From contig NC_059079.1 of assembly GCF_020497125.1 (NCBI RefSeq), positions 10,683,553 through 10,747,552 of the forward strand: a stretch of 64,000 bases of DNA, given 5' to 3'. Source of the DNA: Mauremys mutica (Eukaryota; Chordata; Testudines; Geoemydidae). The notes beneath the pieces are model-generated. The model was not told where the DNA came from. It saw nothing but the letters and a program-made list of their open reading frames with translations, and made no database searches. Positions 1 to 13,300 of this stretch are shown piece after piece (the first letter of the stretch is position 1; each line of letters begins with the position of its first letter). The position numbers were made by a program, and so were the translations under genes.

Positions 1-1198
1 TTTGGAGCAAAACACAGAGCTAGTTGGAATATGAGACATGGTGGAGCAGAAGGCAAAGAAACAGGGAACTCACAACAAACTCCTCTTGCACAGCAAGAAT
101 CACCTGCCACCGCAGACTCAAACAGCAAATGCCACTGTTTGGCTGAGAAGAGGCAAAACCAGATGAAACTGTTCCTACTGCAATCTACAATAGCCATATC
201 GGGGGAGAGACTGTTCCCATTTTCATTACTAAGTGCAGCTGAGGCACTCAGAGGGATTCCTTCCCTCAATGCAAACAAGCGATTTAGCAAAGCAAGTGGA
301 AGGTTGGTACCTGGGAAAGGAAGTTTTAACAAATAAACAGCTACATGTGCTAGGGAATTTACAATAATTTATTCAAAGGGGACGCACTGTCACTTTAATA
401 AACATAGGCCAAATTCAGATCTAGTGTAAGTGGGTGTGACCCTCATAGAAGTCAGAGGGCCAAATTCAGCAGTGACACAAGTTGGTCAGAAAATGGCATG
501 TAAGTTACCTTCAGTCTGCACATCTACTGAATGCCAAATCTGGGCAAGTTACTGGGACACCACTTTACCATGTACACACACTGGATGTGAATTAGTCCAA
601 ACATGTATCTTGTATGATCTGTTTATTTCACTATTGAATTTATCCCCCATTTTTAAAACAAAAATGAATTACCTTGTGGTACTAGCACCACATCAGAACA
701 ACTGAAAGGATTTTTAGAATCAGGTTTAATGTCTAATATTTATAGTGTTGAATTACTGTTTGCAGTCATCTTGGAATACCAAGATATACTAGTCAGTTTC
801 CTTGTTGATAGTGCAGCTCAGTTCCTGACTCTCATATGCCCTAGCAAAATATTACAAGGCGAGGTTACAAACACTGCAGGGGATTGTTTAAATGTTTTTC
901 CCTTGGATTTCTAATAAAGAAAAGTGAATGGAAACATTTCCACTGACCCTAGAAAATCATGTTTATACAAGACCTACATTTTAAGCCTAATCTATTTGAC
1001 AGGATTGCTTCAAATTAGAACTCAACAATGAACACATGGCACAGTCTCCTTAGTCTCTCCTGCACACAACACTTACAGTCAGAAAACCCAGAAAGCACCA
1101 AGTAATATTCCTGGATCAATTCTATCCTACATTTAACAAGGACTTTCCTCTTCCACTGAAAGCCCCTCCCCACCCTTCGTGTAATGAATCCAACATAC

Positions 1199-1333
1199 CT
1201 TGAGGCCTCTTTCGTACCGTCGCACTTTACCACTCTCGTCTGCCTCCTTTGCATTAGAGATCGCTGCCTTATAGTTTGCGATTCTGTCCTCTATCGTCCG
1301 CTGCAATTCACTGGAAACAGCAGGAGATGTGAT
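1199..1333 (-). CDS. CC2D1B: CC2D1B coding exon 5 (first DM14 repeat begins)
   Basis: 45 codons, phase 0 to 0. The acceptor lies in an unusually pure tract: reading 5' to 3' on the minus strand, C8 then T9 run directly into GAG|ATC. Encodes LQRTIEDRIANYKAAISNA, KEADESGK and RRYERGLK, the helical hairpin opening DM14 repeat 1. Donor AAG|GTATGT. The repeat is completed in an exon outside the window. Confidence 0.92.
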
Positions 1334-4300
1334 CTCAAAAAAAAAGGGGGGGGGAGGCGGGGCGGGGAGTAAGGCACATTATTTAATTTTCCCAAATTAC
1401 ACATGCTTCACCTTACCACTGAAAAGTAAGCATGAAACATATCCCTTCTGTACAAAATAACACACACACAGAGACTGGGCTCAGGAATCAAGACAGCAGG
1501 AAATGGAAAATTTATCTGAAACAGAAGGGCACTTGTACTGCACTAATGTTTCCTGGATCCATCTCTGGGCTTCCTATCAAAGGAGCAATAGAGAGAATTG
1601 GGTGGAGTAGTTTAGGAAACTTACAGCCACAGGGTTACTGGAGACTGAGTGGTTAGGACTAAATGAGGGAGATGATGCCTCTCAGACATCATGTGCCCAG
1701 GTGGGCTGGGTGTTATTTTGGGGTGCGAATGTTTGTTTTCTTCGCCATCTTAATTTTACATCTTTCGAGGATTCTCACAAATTGGCTTCAATACAAGATC
1801 TCTTCCCACCTCCCCTTGTAAGCTGGAAAGTCTGCAGTCTGGGACTTGCCCAGTGAAAAAAGCAACAGAAACAACCAGTTACCATCCACTACTTAGGTAA
1901 TAAAGGTAATAATTGGAGATATACCAATCTCCTAGAACTGGAAGGGACCCTGAAAGGTCATTGAGTCCAGCCCCCTGCCTTCACTAGCAGGACCAAGTAC
2001 TGATTTTTGCCCCAGATCCCTAAGTGGCCCCCTCAAGGATTGAACTCACAAGCCTGGGTTTAGCAGGCCAATGCTCAAACCATTGAGCTATCCCTTCCCC
2101 CTTATAAGCACTGTGGTTGTCAAATTGACCTGACAGCTGGCTCCTGATGTAATTATTGCCATTATCTCTACACAGACCTACTCTTGCCCTATTTATTAAT
2201 GTGCACAATGCACGGAAGTCCTGAAATCTGTATTGTATGACAACAGAAGAAAAGCAACAACTGAACAAAGAACCTGCCTGCATAGACAAATTCAATAGTA
2301 AACAGATTCTGAAATTCTACATAACTCAGCACCACTGACAGCCTGCTTAGGAGAGGCCTCAGGATTAAAACAGCAATGGCTACTGCAGGTTAGGATTCAA
2401 GGTCACTGATAAAAGGTTGGGTGTGGGGCACAGGGGCAAAAAACATTGGGATGGTAGATAATTGGGATGTTGGAAATCAGGACTGAGGTTTCTGTGTGTG
2501 GTGTACCATAGAGCCCTGCAACCTGACCCGAACCCAATGGATCCAACTATGGAGTGTTGGGTCCAGGTAGGGTGGGAAAACAAACAGAACCCCTTGGACT
2601 CAGGTTAGTGCTCCTCTGACCTGTGGAACAGTTACAGGGGTGGCTGTGTGCCCCTCTCCTGCTTATTTGATTATAGGATATTATAGGCCATGTGAGGGAG
2701 GCAGTATGATCTAGTGGATAGAGCCCTCAATTGAGACTCAGGAGACCTGGATGCCATTCCTAGCTCTGCCTTGGCCTGCTGGGTGATCTTGGGGAAGTCA
2801 TTTCCCCTTTCTGTGCCACCTGTAAAATGATAATCATACTGACCTCCACTGTAAAGCACTTTGAGATGTACTGAAAAAGCACTATATAAGAACTAGGTAT
2901 TACTACTGTTATGTGTAGTGTAGCATAGCAGAACTGTGTGGCGTTTCTAGACTCATAACAAGAATACTACAAAGGGAATTAAGGAGCAATAGCAGAGCTG
3001 TAAGCTGTACAAAGGAAGTCTGCACACATTACTATTATTTATATAACACCATGGATGTGCTAAGAGATTTACAGGCAGCAAGACAAAATCCTTGCCAGAA
3101 GAGCTTACAACGTATATTATGTTTGACTCTGTCTGGTGGTATGAGTTCCTCATTTTCACAAACACTAAATTCACCCTAAGAACAATGCAAGATGAAATCT
3201 AACTACATCAATATAGTGTCAGCTCCCACCAGGAAACGTACAGAGGTACAAAATAAGCCAGAATATAAAGTGAGCTTGTCATCTTATAAATTGCACAGTG
3301 AGAATGGAGTTCCACTGAATCAAGTCAACCACACATCTCTTTCTTACCTCTGCCTGCAGTTCAGGTTGCTGCTGTATTACTGGTGGATCTGCTAGCACTT
3401 CCATCGCTACGGTTTCATCCTCACCACTTTCGGTCTCATCTTGCTTGCCCAGAACTTCCTGCAACTCTGCCTAGAGCAAGAATCAGTAAGGTGGTTACTG
3501 TAAAGCATGCTCTGCTTTCGGCACCACGTGAACAGATGCTGCAGGAACTAAAGCACCTCCCCACTGCCACAGTGAAAAGAATGATTCAGATCCTGAAGCC
3601 TTTTGCCCAAGGTAATGTTTCAGTGTAGATTATCTGCCCATTTGTGTCAAGAGTAACACACCTCCATGGGACACTGGCAAGTGATAATCAACAGGGGTGC
3701 GAGAGCTGGTCTGGAGAAAGTATGTACCTCCTGGCTCTAGAAACTAGAGTTAAACCTCAAATAGTCTTTGATGTCCCTAAACTTCTCCTGCCTTACCTAA
3801 TTTCAATTTGTTTTGCAGCTGACTCCATATACTCTGGTTCTGGGCAGGAGTGGAAATGTTCAGGCACAATATGAAGGCAATTCCTGGGGAGCTCACAGCC
3901 CAACATAAGGCTAAGGTCTCTTACACAACCCTTTTGTTGGGTAGCTCTCTATTTGACGACTGAAGAATAGTAGTTAAGACAAGGATCTTATCTTTTCGAA
4001 GGTTGTCTAAACCCCAACTTCAAACCTCCAAATAGCCACCCTTCGCTAATGACTGTACTAAGTGTAGTTTAGTGCCCCCTCCATACAATCCACTCACACA
4101 CAACACATTTTTAACAAACACAAAACCCATTTTAGTTCAAGGATATGGTTATTAGGCCCTGGACACACACAGAGCAGAAGTGTCCTAGACATAACTATAA
4201 GTAGAATGATTGCTAAAAGGATGTTGGGATATGTAAAGGGTTAAGTAGAGACCTGGGAAACCGCTGGTGTGCAGACATGGCATTAGAGAGTTGAGGTAGA

Positions 4301-7300
4301 CAGGCGCTACTTCTGTGCTTGATAGATAAAGTACTACCCCCTCCCCTTCCTTCTGCTTGATAAGGATTGATAAGCGTTGCATCTGCATAAGGAATGTATA
4401 GAGTAGTATTGCCTCCCGCCCCCTTCCATTCCCAGCTACCTAAACGAGCTCGGGGTCATTGCCCCTTCCTCCCTTCCCTGCAAACTGCCAATAAAGGGAA
4501 TTCATGGATGCAATTATTGCAAAGACACATATTTTCAAAATAAAAATGTCTGTAGAATACGCGTAATGATGTAAACAGAGGCGGGGATAATTATATTTAT
4601 TGTATGGGCATTCATATTACTCAATAAGGGTTTTGGAGGTGTTGTAGTAAATGTAGGTATTTACATACTAACTTAAATAAAAAGAATGTGCTGTAACTAA
4701 TTCAGTGCTTACTCGACAATTGGGTCGAGGGGAACAAGTACCACAATAAAGAAGCCCGTTTACTCAATCTGCCTCTGAGTCCCCCTATTGTTCTTCTAAC
4801 AAAGGATTTCAGCCATGTTTCCCTAACTCACATGGACTGGGATTTTCCTCTCTCCCCATCTCCTCCAAGAACCATATTCACATACACATTTGTAGTCAGA
4901 TACTGTTCTCATCTTGGTATGGACAGCATCTGACCATTCAAAAATGTTTAAATCAGCTGTAAGTTTTGCCATGTCTTAATTTCCCTTTAAAAAGTTGAGG
5001 GGCTTTGTTGCTCACAGAACTTACTCCATGAAAGACTGAATTCCACTGCAGTAAGTACATACCAAAAGGTCCGTATCCTCCTCCAAACCATCCTCCTCCT
5101 CCTTCTCATTCAGGTCCTTCATGCACTCTGCAGCCATCTTTTCAATATGATCCATGGGTAAAGGGGCTGGAGAAGGCAACCAAAAGGAGACAAGCTATGA
5201 GGATCTAGCATACTGATGGATGGTGCAAACCTAAACCATGAGCATACTGATTGGAAAAGAACTGAGTTCACTTGTCACTTCTCCCTTTCAACTACAGGCG
5301 GTGTTTTCTAGTCAGCAAGAAAGTAAAGCTGGTGAAGTAATTCCCAGGCCTTTTTTGGCTGAAGCCCCACCACTTGCAATTGATCAATGCCTTCTGCTCC
5401 ATCTCCCTTGTCCTGTCACTCCACCCCCTGGTACATTTGCTGTATCTCTATTACATTAGTTTCCTCTCTCTGTTTTATGTTTTTTCCTTTTTTCCTTTTC
5501 TGTGCATTTCCCTGGTTTTGATTTATTTTGTTGTCTCTGCTCTCTTCCTCTGGTCCTCCCACCTCTGCTTCACTTGACCACATGTTCTCCCTCCTCTGTT
5601 GCATTTTCACTACATTGTGTTGCAGATTGTCTGAAGGAAAATGTGCTGTTTAGTGCACCTATAGAAATATGTGGGTGAGGGGAATGAGGGAGAGAACATG
5701 CAGCCTAAAGCTCACCACAGCAGATGAGGAGTTCAGGCATACAACTTGATAATTCTGGAGCTTTGACAACTGGCAGGAATTTCAGTTACACATGAAAGAG
5801 CTTTTCTTTTTAAGAGTAAATTGAATCATGGAGACTATTACGGTCAACAGTACTTATGGTCAAAAGGAATTTTATTTCTAGAAAATTTAGTCTTCCTCCA
5901 CTAGAACAAGGGGCCCATGTACCCTGAAATGTGCCTCTACTCTACTTCCCTTGTTATCTAATACATTTTTCTTGCCCACTTGTGTTTAATGGAGTTCTCC
6001 AGAGAATAGTAAACATGCAGATTTCCATAGGAATAGGTATAAGTTTGTATGCTGGCAATTGCAACCTGACCAGATTCTCTCCGTGCTCAGTAAAACATAT
6101 GCTCACACTCTGTGCTCTCATTTGCCCTACAGAAACAGATTCAAACTATTCTTTTCCTTGTCCCCTTGTCAAACAACGGCCTCTGCATCCCAGAATCAGT
6201 AGCAAGTAAAAGAGAGGCAAGGCGGGTGAGGTAATATCTTTTATAGGACCAACTTCTATTGGTGAAAGAGACATGCTTTCACCACAGAAGTTGGTCCAAT
6301 TAAAAAAAAGATATAATCTCACCCACCTTGTCTCTCTAGTATCCTGGGACCAATATGGATAAACAACAGTGAAAACAGGAGATAAAAGTACATTTTAAAA
6401 CTTTGGAAAAAAAATATGAAGTGACTTCATGAGCTCCAAAGAAAGAGTCTGTATCGGAAATGGAAATAGAGCTCAGAAGTTCCTGGTTCCCAGACTTATG
6501 CTCAAACAACCAGACCTTAACCTGTACATTATACAGGCAGTAGTGACAAAAAATAAAAATTAAAACCCACTGCGATTGAAAGTGCCCACAGGAATCTCAG
6601 AGAGAGAAACAGTGGATATGATGGCACAAAGGGCATCTATCTCCTCATACACAGATCTAGAACACATCCCCTTAGTCTCAGGGTATTATCAGGATTACTG
6701 ATCAAGACTTATTTAATGCTTTCTAAAAGTCATTAGTTATAAGAGCTAGAATGGAAAAGTCAGTTATAGGATTCTTTAATTCAAACAACAGGATTTTTTA
6801 TTTGATGGACAGTTTTAAAAAAAATATACAATTGTACTTTGATCCAACAGAATTTCTATTAAAAGTAAGATTTAAAAAGGGAACAGGATGAAGAAATAGC
6901 TGCATTAACTTATTTCAGATACTTTAAAATCTTCTACATTCATTACTCTTCAAGAGTAACTATTATCTTGAAATCTAGTCAGTATCAAAAGGAATTCAAA
7001 TTTAGTTTCAGGTACTACCCACTTGCCTCTGAGTCTTCCTGCCAATTATTATTGTGATTTTACAATCACATTTTCCTGTGTATTTATAAATTTTCCTCTC
7101 CCTTGCTGTTGTGTGAAAGTCCCACACAAACAGCATAGGAAAATGACAGTGCAAGAAACAATGAAACGGATTATACACAAATGCTGTCAAATACACAAAG
7201 TAAACAAATTCACGGGTTTCCAGACTTCGTTTAAGGTCAGAAAGGCCCATTTTAATAATCTAGTCTGATCTCCTGCATAACACACGGCAAAGAATTTTAC

Positions 7301-10300
7301 CCAGTAATTCCTACATCATGTCAATAACTTCTGGCTGAGCTACAGCATATTTTCTAGAAAGACATCCAGTCTTGGTGTAAAGACAGCAAGTGATCGACAG
7401 TCCACCACACCTCTTGGTAAATTATCCTGTTCCCTCACTGTTAAAAAAAACCTGAACCTTATTTCCAGTCTCAATTTATATAGCTTCAACTTCCAGCCAC
7501 TTGATCTTGTTACGCCTTTGTATGCTAAATTAAAGAGCCCCCTACTCTCAAAAATCTTCTCCCCATGTAAGTGTGACACCCTGTACCCCACATTCACCAT
7601 TTTTATAGGATTACGATATATTTTGTATAAAGTATGCCTTGTGAAGTATCATTTGAAAACTCAATCTTCTGAATATTATTTTCCTGTTGATATGTGTTGT
7701 AACAACACCATGTAAAATTATGAGATTTTGCTATATGATTGTTACTGAAATATGTTGTAGTTCTGGGTAACGCCCACAAACCAATTATCAGAGACAAAGA
7801 CACACCAGCATGCCAGCAAGGTGCTAAAGTGCCATTACCTGTTTAACTGGCCATCCACCAGCAGGGGAGACGGTATAGACAAGAAATTTACATTTAATCC
7901 CAGAGACAGTTGGAATCTCAGGTATATAGGGGACTGTTTGTCAACACATCGGCATGGGGTAATTCTCAAAGAGAGGAGGAGGATATAAAAATAAGGAGAC
8001 AGTGATCTCCACATCACCCCTCTCTTCCTCTCATCTCTCTGCCCATGGCATCAACAAATACCTGAAGAACACTGAACTGGGGGAAGGGTCCCTAGCGGAA
8101 AGAAAATCCAACCTGTGTATTGTTGCAGCTTATGGTGAGAGACATTTTGCTTTTAAGTTCATTTATGTATTAGCTTGCAGTTTTATTTTTGTATTTCTTT
8201 TATAACCAATTCTGCTTTTATGTCATACCACTTGTAATCACTTCAAATCTATCTTTTTCTAGTTAATAAACTTGTTTTACTGTTTTATCTAAACCAGCGT
8301 GTTTGCACTGAAGTGTTGGGAATCCCTATTTAGGATGACAAGGTTGCAGCATAATCATTACCCAGTGTTGGAATGACGTACTTACTGTGAGCTTGCACTG
8401 CTCAGTATTCTTCTGGACAGTGTAAGACACATATTTCTGGGGAACAAAGCTGGGGCTAAGACTGTGAGGTGTCCCCCTGTATGTAATTCATGGATGGCTG
8501 GGAAAGCATTCATGTATTCAGCTGGGCGTGATTTTGCATACTAAAGGCTGTGTGAGCAGGCCAGGAGTGGATCTTCTGACTGTAAAGCAGGGTAAAAGGC
8601 ACCCCAGGCTAGAGAACTAAGGGGACACAGCTGTTCAACAGTCCAGACTGTACCCTGGGGAATGTCACAGAAGGTATTTAAATACCATGTTCAAGCCACC
8701 TCTTAACTTGCTCTTTGAACATCTCAGGGGCATGCCCAGGATTTTAAATTTGAATACTTTTGGAGGGGCACGTTAAACACACACAAATGAAAGGTTCAAT
8801 TGACACCCCCCCCTCCCAAACACACCCCGTTTCTTGGGCCGCCTCTTGCAGGGACACCCAGCAGTGAGGAGGTAGCAGCTCCCCCTGCAGCAGTGCTCTC
8901 TGTGTCCCTGCAGCCTGGGCAGGGAGGAAGCAGCAGGCTGCAGGGTCCTCCCCCAACCCCTACAGCTGCAGCCTGATGCATCTCTTTCCTTGCTGCTGGA
9001 ATCCCAGTTCTGCTGCCTGCTTTACAGATGCCCTCTGAGGTGAGTCAGGGGCTGGAGGCAGAGGCAACACATGGGACTCCAAAAGCAGCGAAGGAGAAGC
9101 AGCAGGCTGTAGCTGTAGGGATAGGGAGAGGAAGAGCTCAGCCGGTAGCCAAACAACCTGCTGCTCCCTCCCTCTCTGGGCTGCATGAACACATGTAGAT
9201 TTTGGGGGGGGAGGGGAACGCGATGCCCCTGCTTGCCCCCCCTCATGCACGCCCCTGACTACATCTTAAATCTTTCACTGTAAAGCAGACACAATACAGG
9301 AAAAATATTTCTCTAATCTCTGAGTTCCATCATAATCTTAGGTGTTACTTGTAACAACTCTACGGAGGGGGGAAGGGGGGAATCTAGAAGGAAGTGTGAT
9401 TTGTAAAATTATGTCCCTTCTATTTACATAAATAACACAGCTCTTCAGTCAGCAAGAACCAGGAGCAATGACTTACTTTTCCTTTTGGGTTTTGACTTCC
9501 CTTCTGTCATCTTCTCTCCTGTGATAGCAGCAAGCTCCGCTTCTAGATCCTCGTCACCACCACCATCCTCTATATCCAGCAACATTGCTTCAGGATTGAA
9601 ATCTACAAAGAGCCCCAGCTGGAACCAAGGGAAAATATTCTAGTAAGAACAGAGACATCACTCAAACCATCACATCACCTGGGTTATTTAAACATCTCAG
9701 CGCATTCTGAATTCAAAGATAATGTGGGTTCTGGCTGGGAGTTTTTAACCACAATCCCCTGTAATTTTGACTAGCTATATAACACAAACAAGATATACAC
9801 ATAACTGAAACCAGATACACCTCTTTTGGGCAGCAGAGAATAAACCCCTCTCAGGCCTGCACTTAATCAACCTGAATCCTTATGAATAGGTCTAGCTGGT
9901 ATTTGAAATAACAAGATAAAATAATTCTGTTAAGACTTCCTAAGCAGAAAATTTAATCAGGAAGGTTCCTATTATATCTGAAGATATCAAATATATTTGA
10001 TTACTATTCCTCATATTACCCAGGTATTCTAAACTTGGACATAGGGAAGATTTCATCTTGAACTTTCATACATATCCACACATTTCAGCTCAAAAGGTCC
10101 ATCGCTTTGTAAACGATATACACAAAGGAATAATTTCACCCACTGATGTGCAGCCACCTCTGGTGCAGAACCAGCAACAGTTTAACACTGTACTGCACCA
10201 ATACACAGCTGTTTAGAACAGGAAGCAAATACTACCATAGGCAATGGAAACTACAGGGTGAATTGAGCAGGAAAAATATTAATTGTATAAATTAGCATTT

Positions 10301-13300
10301 GACCAAAACACTAGGGTAAACTCCACTCTGTTGCAAAAAGTGCCAAAGGACTTTAACAAACAAGGGTGAGGACTTCTGTTTTGTTTCATCTAAAAGATAG
10401 GGACACTGCAACACTGGTTTAGTACTGACTCCGAAGTGTCATCCACTGAAATACCAAAATCACTTCCCTGAATGTTTCCCATCAGAGTATTGTCCTGCAA
10501 AATGTATTAGAGTTGACGAATCACAGCCCAAAATGATAAGGATGAAAAAAGGATTACTGTTGCTTAGCTTTTACCCGAAACTACATAAAGAAATTCTACT
10601 GTAAACAAAAATAATGCTGCACAATCCAAAATGCAGCCTTCTTGAAGGATGTATCAGTATATGTGATGTATAAACAATGAAGCATATCATTTGTTTCTAT
10701 GACATTTATAAATACAGAAAAATGTATTACTTTGACAAGGTGAAAGAGGTAATATCTTTTATTGAACCAAGAAGACGATCACAGGCCTGGTATATAAAAG
10801 TTAGGTTGACATAAGCAGTCTTGTGTTGACCTCCTAGCACGTGCCTACACTTAAATTTGTCTCCCACTAATATAACTGCCCTGTTATGCCGACATAGTAA
10901 CTCCAGCAATCTGAGTAGCGTTAAACCAAGGTCGACGCAAGTTAAGACGACAATCACTTGTACATGTTCACACAATGTTTCTTCTGTCGGTAGAGCGCGC
11001 CCACAGTTGGTGCTCTAGCAGCGACAGTGAGAGCAATGCATTGTGGGTAGCTATCCCACTGTGCTACTCACCACCTTCCGCAGCCAGGAGTTGTGGGAAG
11101 GTGGAGTGGATTGCAGTGCATCATGGCTGTGGGCTCAATGTCCCATGATGTAGTTTTTTCCGTCCCAGCATTCCATGGGCTTCAGACTACATTCTGCAGC
11201 AGTTTTCAACAGCCCCTGTTTGCTGTGCACATGCCATCTGTTTGAAAGGATGGGTCCTGCACTGCTCTCTACAGTTGTGGTCACTGTTATGAACACATTG
11301 CAGCTGGTCATGCAGAATATCATGAACACCCAATCTGAACAGGAATCAGAGTTGTCTGACCTGCTGTGTACAATGGAAAGAAACACCACCAGATTACTTT
11401 TAGCATTCACGGCACACCAGAACACGGTGGACCATCACTTTTGGGTGCAGGAAACAAGCACTAAGTGGTGGGATCACATCATTATGCAGGTCTGGGATGA
11501 CAGGCAGTGACTGCAGAACTTTCAGAGGCAGAAGCCACCTTCCTGGAACTGTGTGAGGAGCTCAGCCCAGCACTGCAGCGCAAGGACATCAAAATGAGAG
11601 CTGCCCTCTTCGTGGAGAAGAGTGTGGCAATCACTGTGTGGAAGCTGGCGACTCCAGACTCCTACCGGTCAGTTGCGAATCAGTACGGAGTCGGGAAGTC
11701 CACTGTTGGGGCTGTGTTAACGTAAGTGTACTAGGCTATTAATCGCCTTCTGCTACAAAGGACTGTGACTCTTGGCAATCTGCGCGAAATACTAGATGGC
11801 TTTGCAGCAATGGGATTCCCTAACTGTGGAGGGGCAATAGATGGAACGCATATTCCAATTTTGGCAACGGAACACCTTGTGACGGAGTACATCAACAGAA
11901 AGGAGTACTTCTCTATGGTACTGAAGGTGCTTGTGGATCTCTGTGGGCATTTCACTGACATCAACGCAGGGTGGTCCGGGAAGATGCACAATGCATGTAT
12001 TTTCAGCAACACTGGCCTGTACAGAAAGCTGCAAGCAGAGACTTTCTTTCCAGACCAGAAGATTCCAGTGGGAGATATTCAAATGCCCATACTGATGCTG
12101 GGAGACACAGATTACTCCTTATTCCCATGGCTCATGAAGCCTTGCACAGGAACCCTGGACAGCAGCAAGGTGTATCCATGGGGCTCTTGGCAGTGGAGGT
12201 GGGGTCGCCACCAATGACGGTGTCCAGCTCCTTATAGAAGTTGCAGGTCTCTGTCATGACACCAGAAGAATGGTTGGCCTCCCTTGCCTTCTGGTAAGCC
12301 TGCCTCAGCTCCTTTATCTTTTCATGGCACTGTGTGTGTCCTGTTCATAGCACTTATCCAGCAAGCCATGAGAAATCTGATTGTAGGTATCGAAGTTCCT
12401 ACAGCTGGAGCAGAGCTGGAACTGCACAGCCTCCTCTCCCTATAGTGCCAGCAGATCCAACAACTCAGGTGTGCTCCAAGTGGGAGAGCGTTTGCTGCAT
12501 GGAGCTGCCATGGTCAGCTGGGAGGATGCCATGTGAGCTCTCTACGCAGAGCAAACAGAAAGTGGAATTTCAAAAATTCCTGGGCCTTCAAAGGGGAAGG
12601 AGAGGATGCCTGTGTACTTGGGTGCAGTGGAGTTCAAACTGCTAACCAGAGCATTCAGAACGGGCATTATTGTGTAGTGCAGACAAATCCCTAGAGCAGA
12701 GGTTCTCAAACTGTGATCTGCAGACCACTGGCTTCATTCAGGTGGTCTGTGAATAGTTCCCTCTAAGACCTGGTCTACACTGGGGGGGGGGAATCTACCT
12801 AAGTTACACAACTTCAGCTACATGAATAACGTAGTTGAAGTCGACGTACTTAGACCTACTCACCGAAGTGTCTCCTCTGCGGCAAGTCGACTGCTACTTC
12901 TCCCCCATAGACTCCGCCTGCGCCTCTCACAGCGGCGGAGTACAGGAGTTGTCGGGAGAGCGCTTGGGGACTGATTTATCAAGTTTAGACTAGACACGAT
13001 AAATCGACCCCCACTGGATCAATCGCTGCCCACCAATCCGGTGGGTAGTATAGACATATCCTAAGGTGTGTGCCACGGCAGCTGCACACAAGAGAATGAA
13101 AGGCCACCCACCTAATGAGTGGAGCCACGCAGGTGTGGCTCCACTCATTAGGTGCCTGGACCCTGGAGAAGATGCACATGTAAGGTGAGGTGGTGGCCTT
13201 TGGGGGAATAGGGGTAGGTGGGAGGGGGCAGTGGGATGAGAAGAGGGGATGGGGGGAATTTGGGACGTGCATGGCTGCAGTGGCCAGAGAAAGAAGCGAC

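Noticed and set aside
1..1198. Search for the next CC2D1B exon (TLESQL...GRKI type)
   Set aside because: No minus-strand segment with that coding pattern and splice borders was found; the exon must lie outside the window.
1905..2106. tRNA-like A and B boxes
   Set aside because: Belong to a Cry SINE head; it lacks a complete cloverleaf and is followed by SINE body, so not a tRNA gene. The same holds for 56131 and 59695.
11175..11510. 111-residue plus-strand frame upstream of the transposase relic
   Set aside because: Lies within the Harbinger element; possibly part of its second protein, but no recognisable motif, so not called as a gene.
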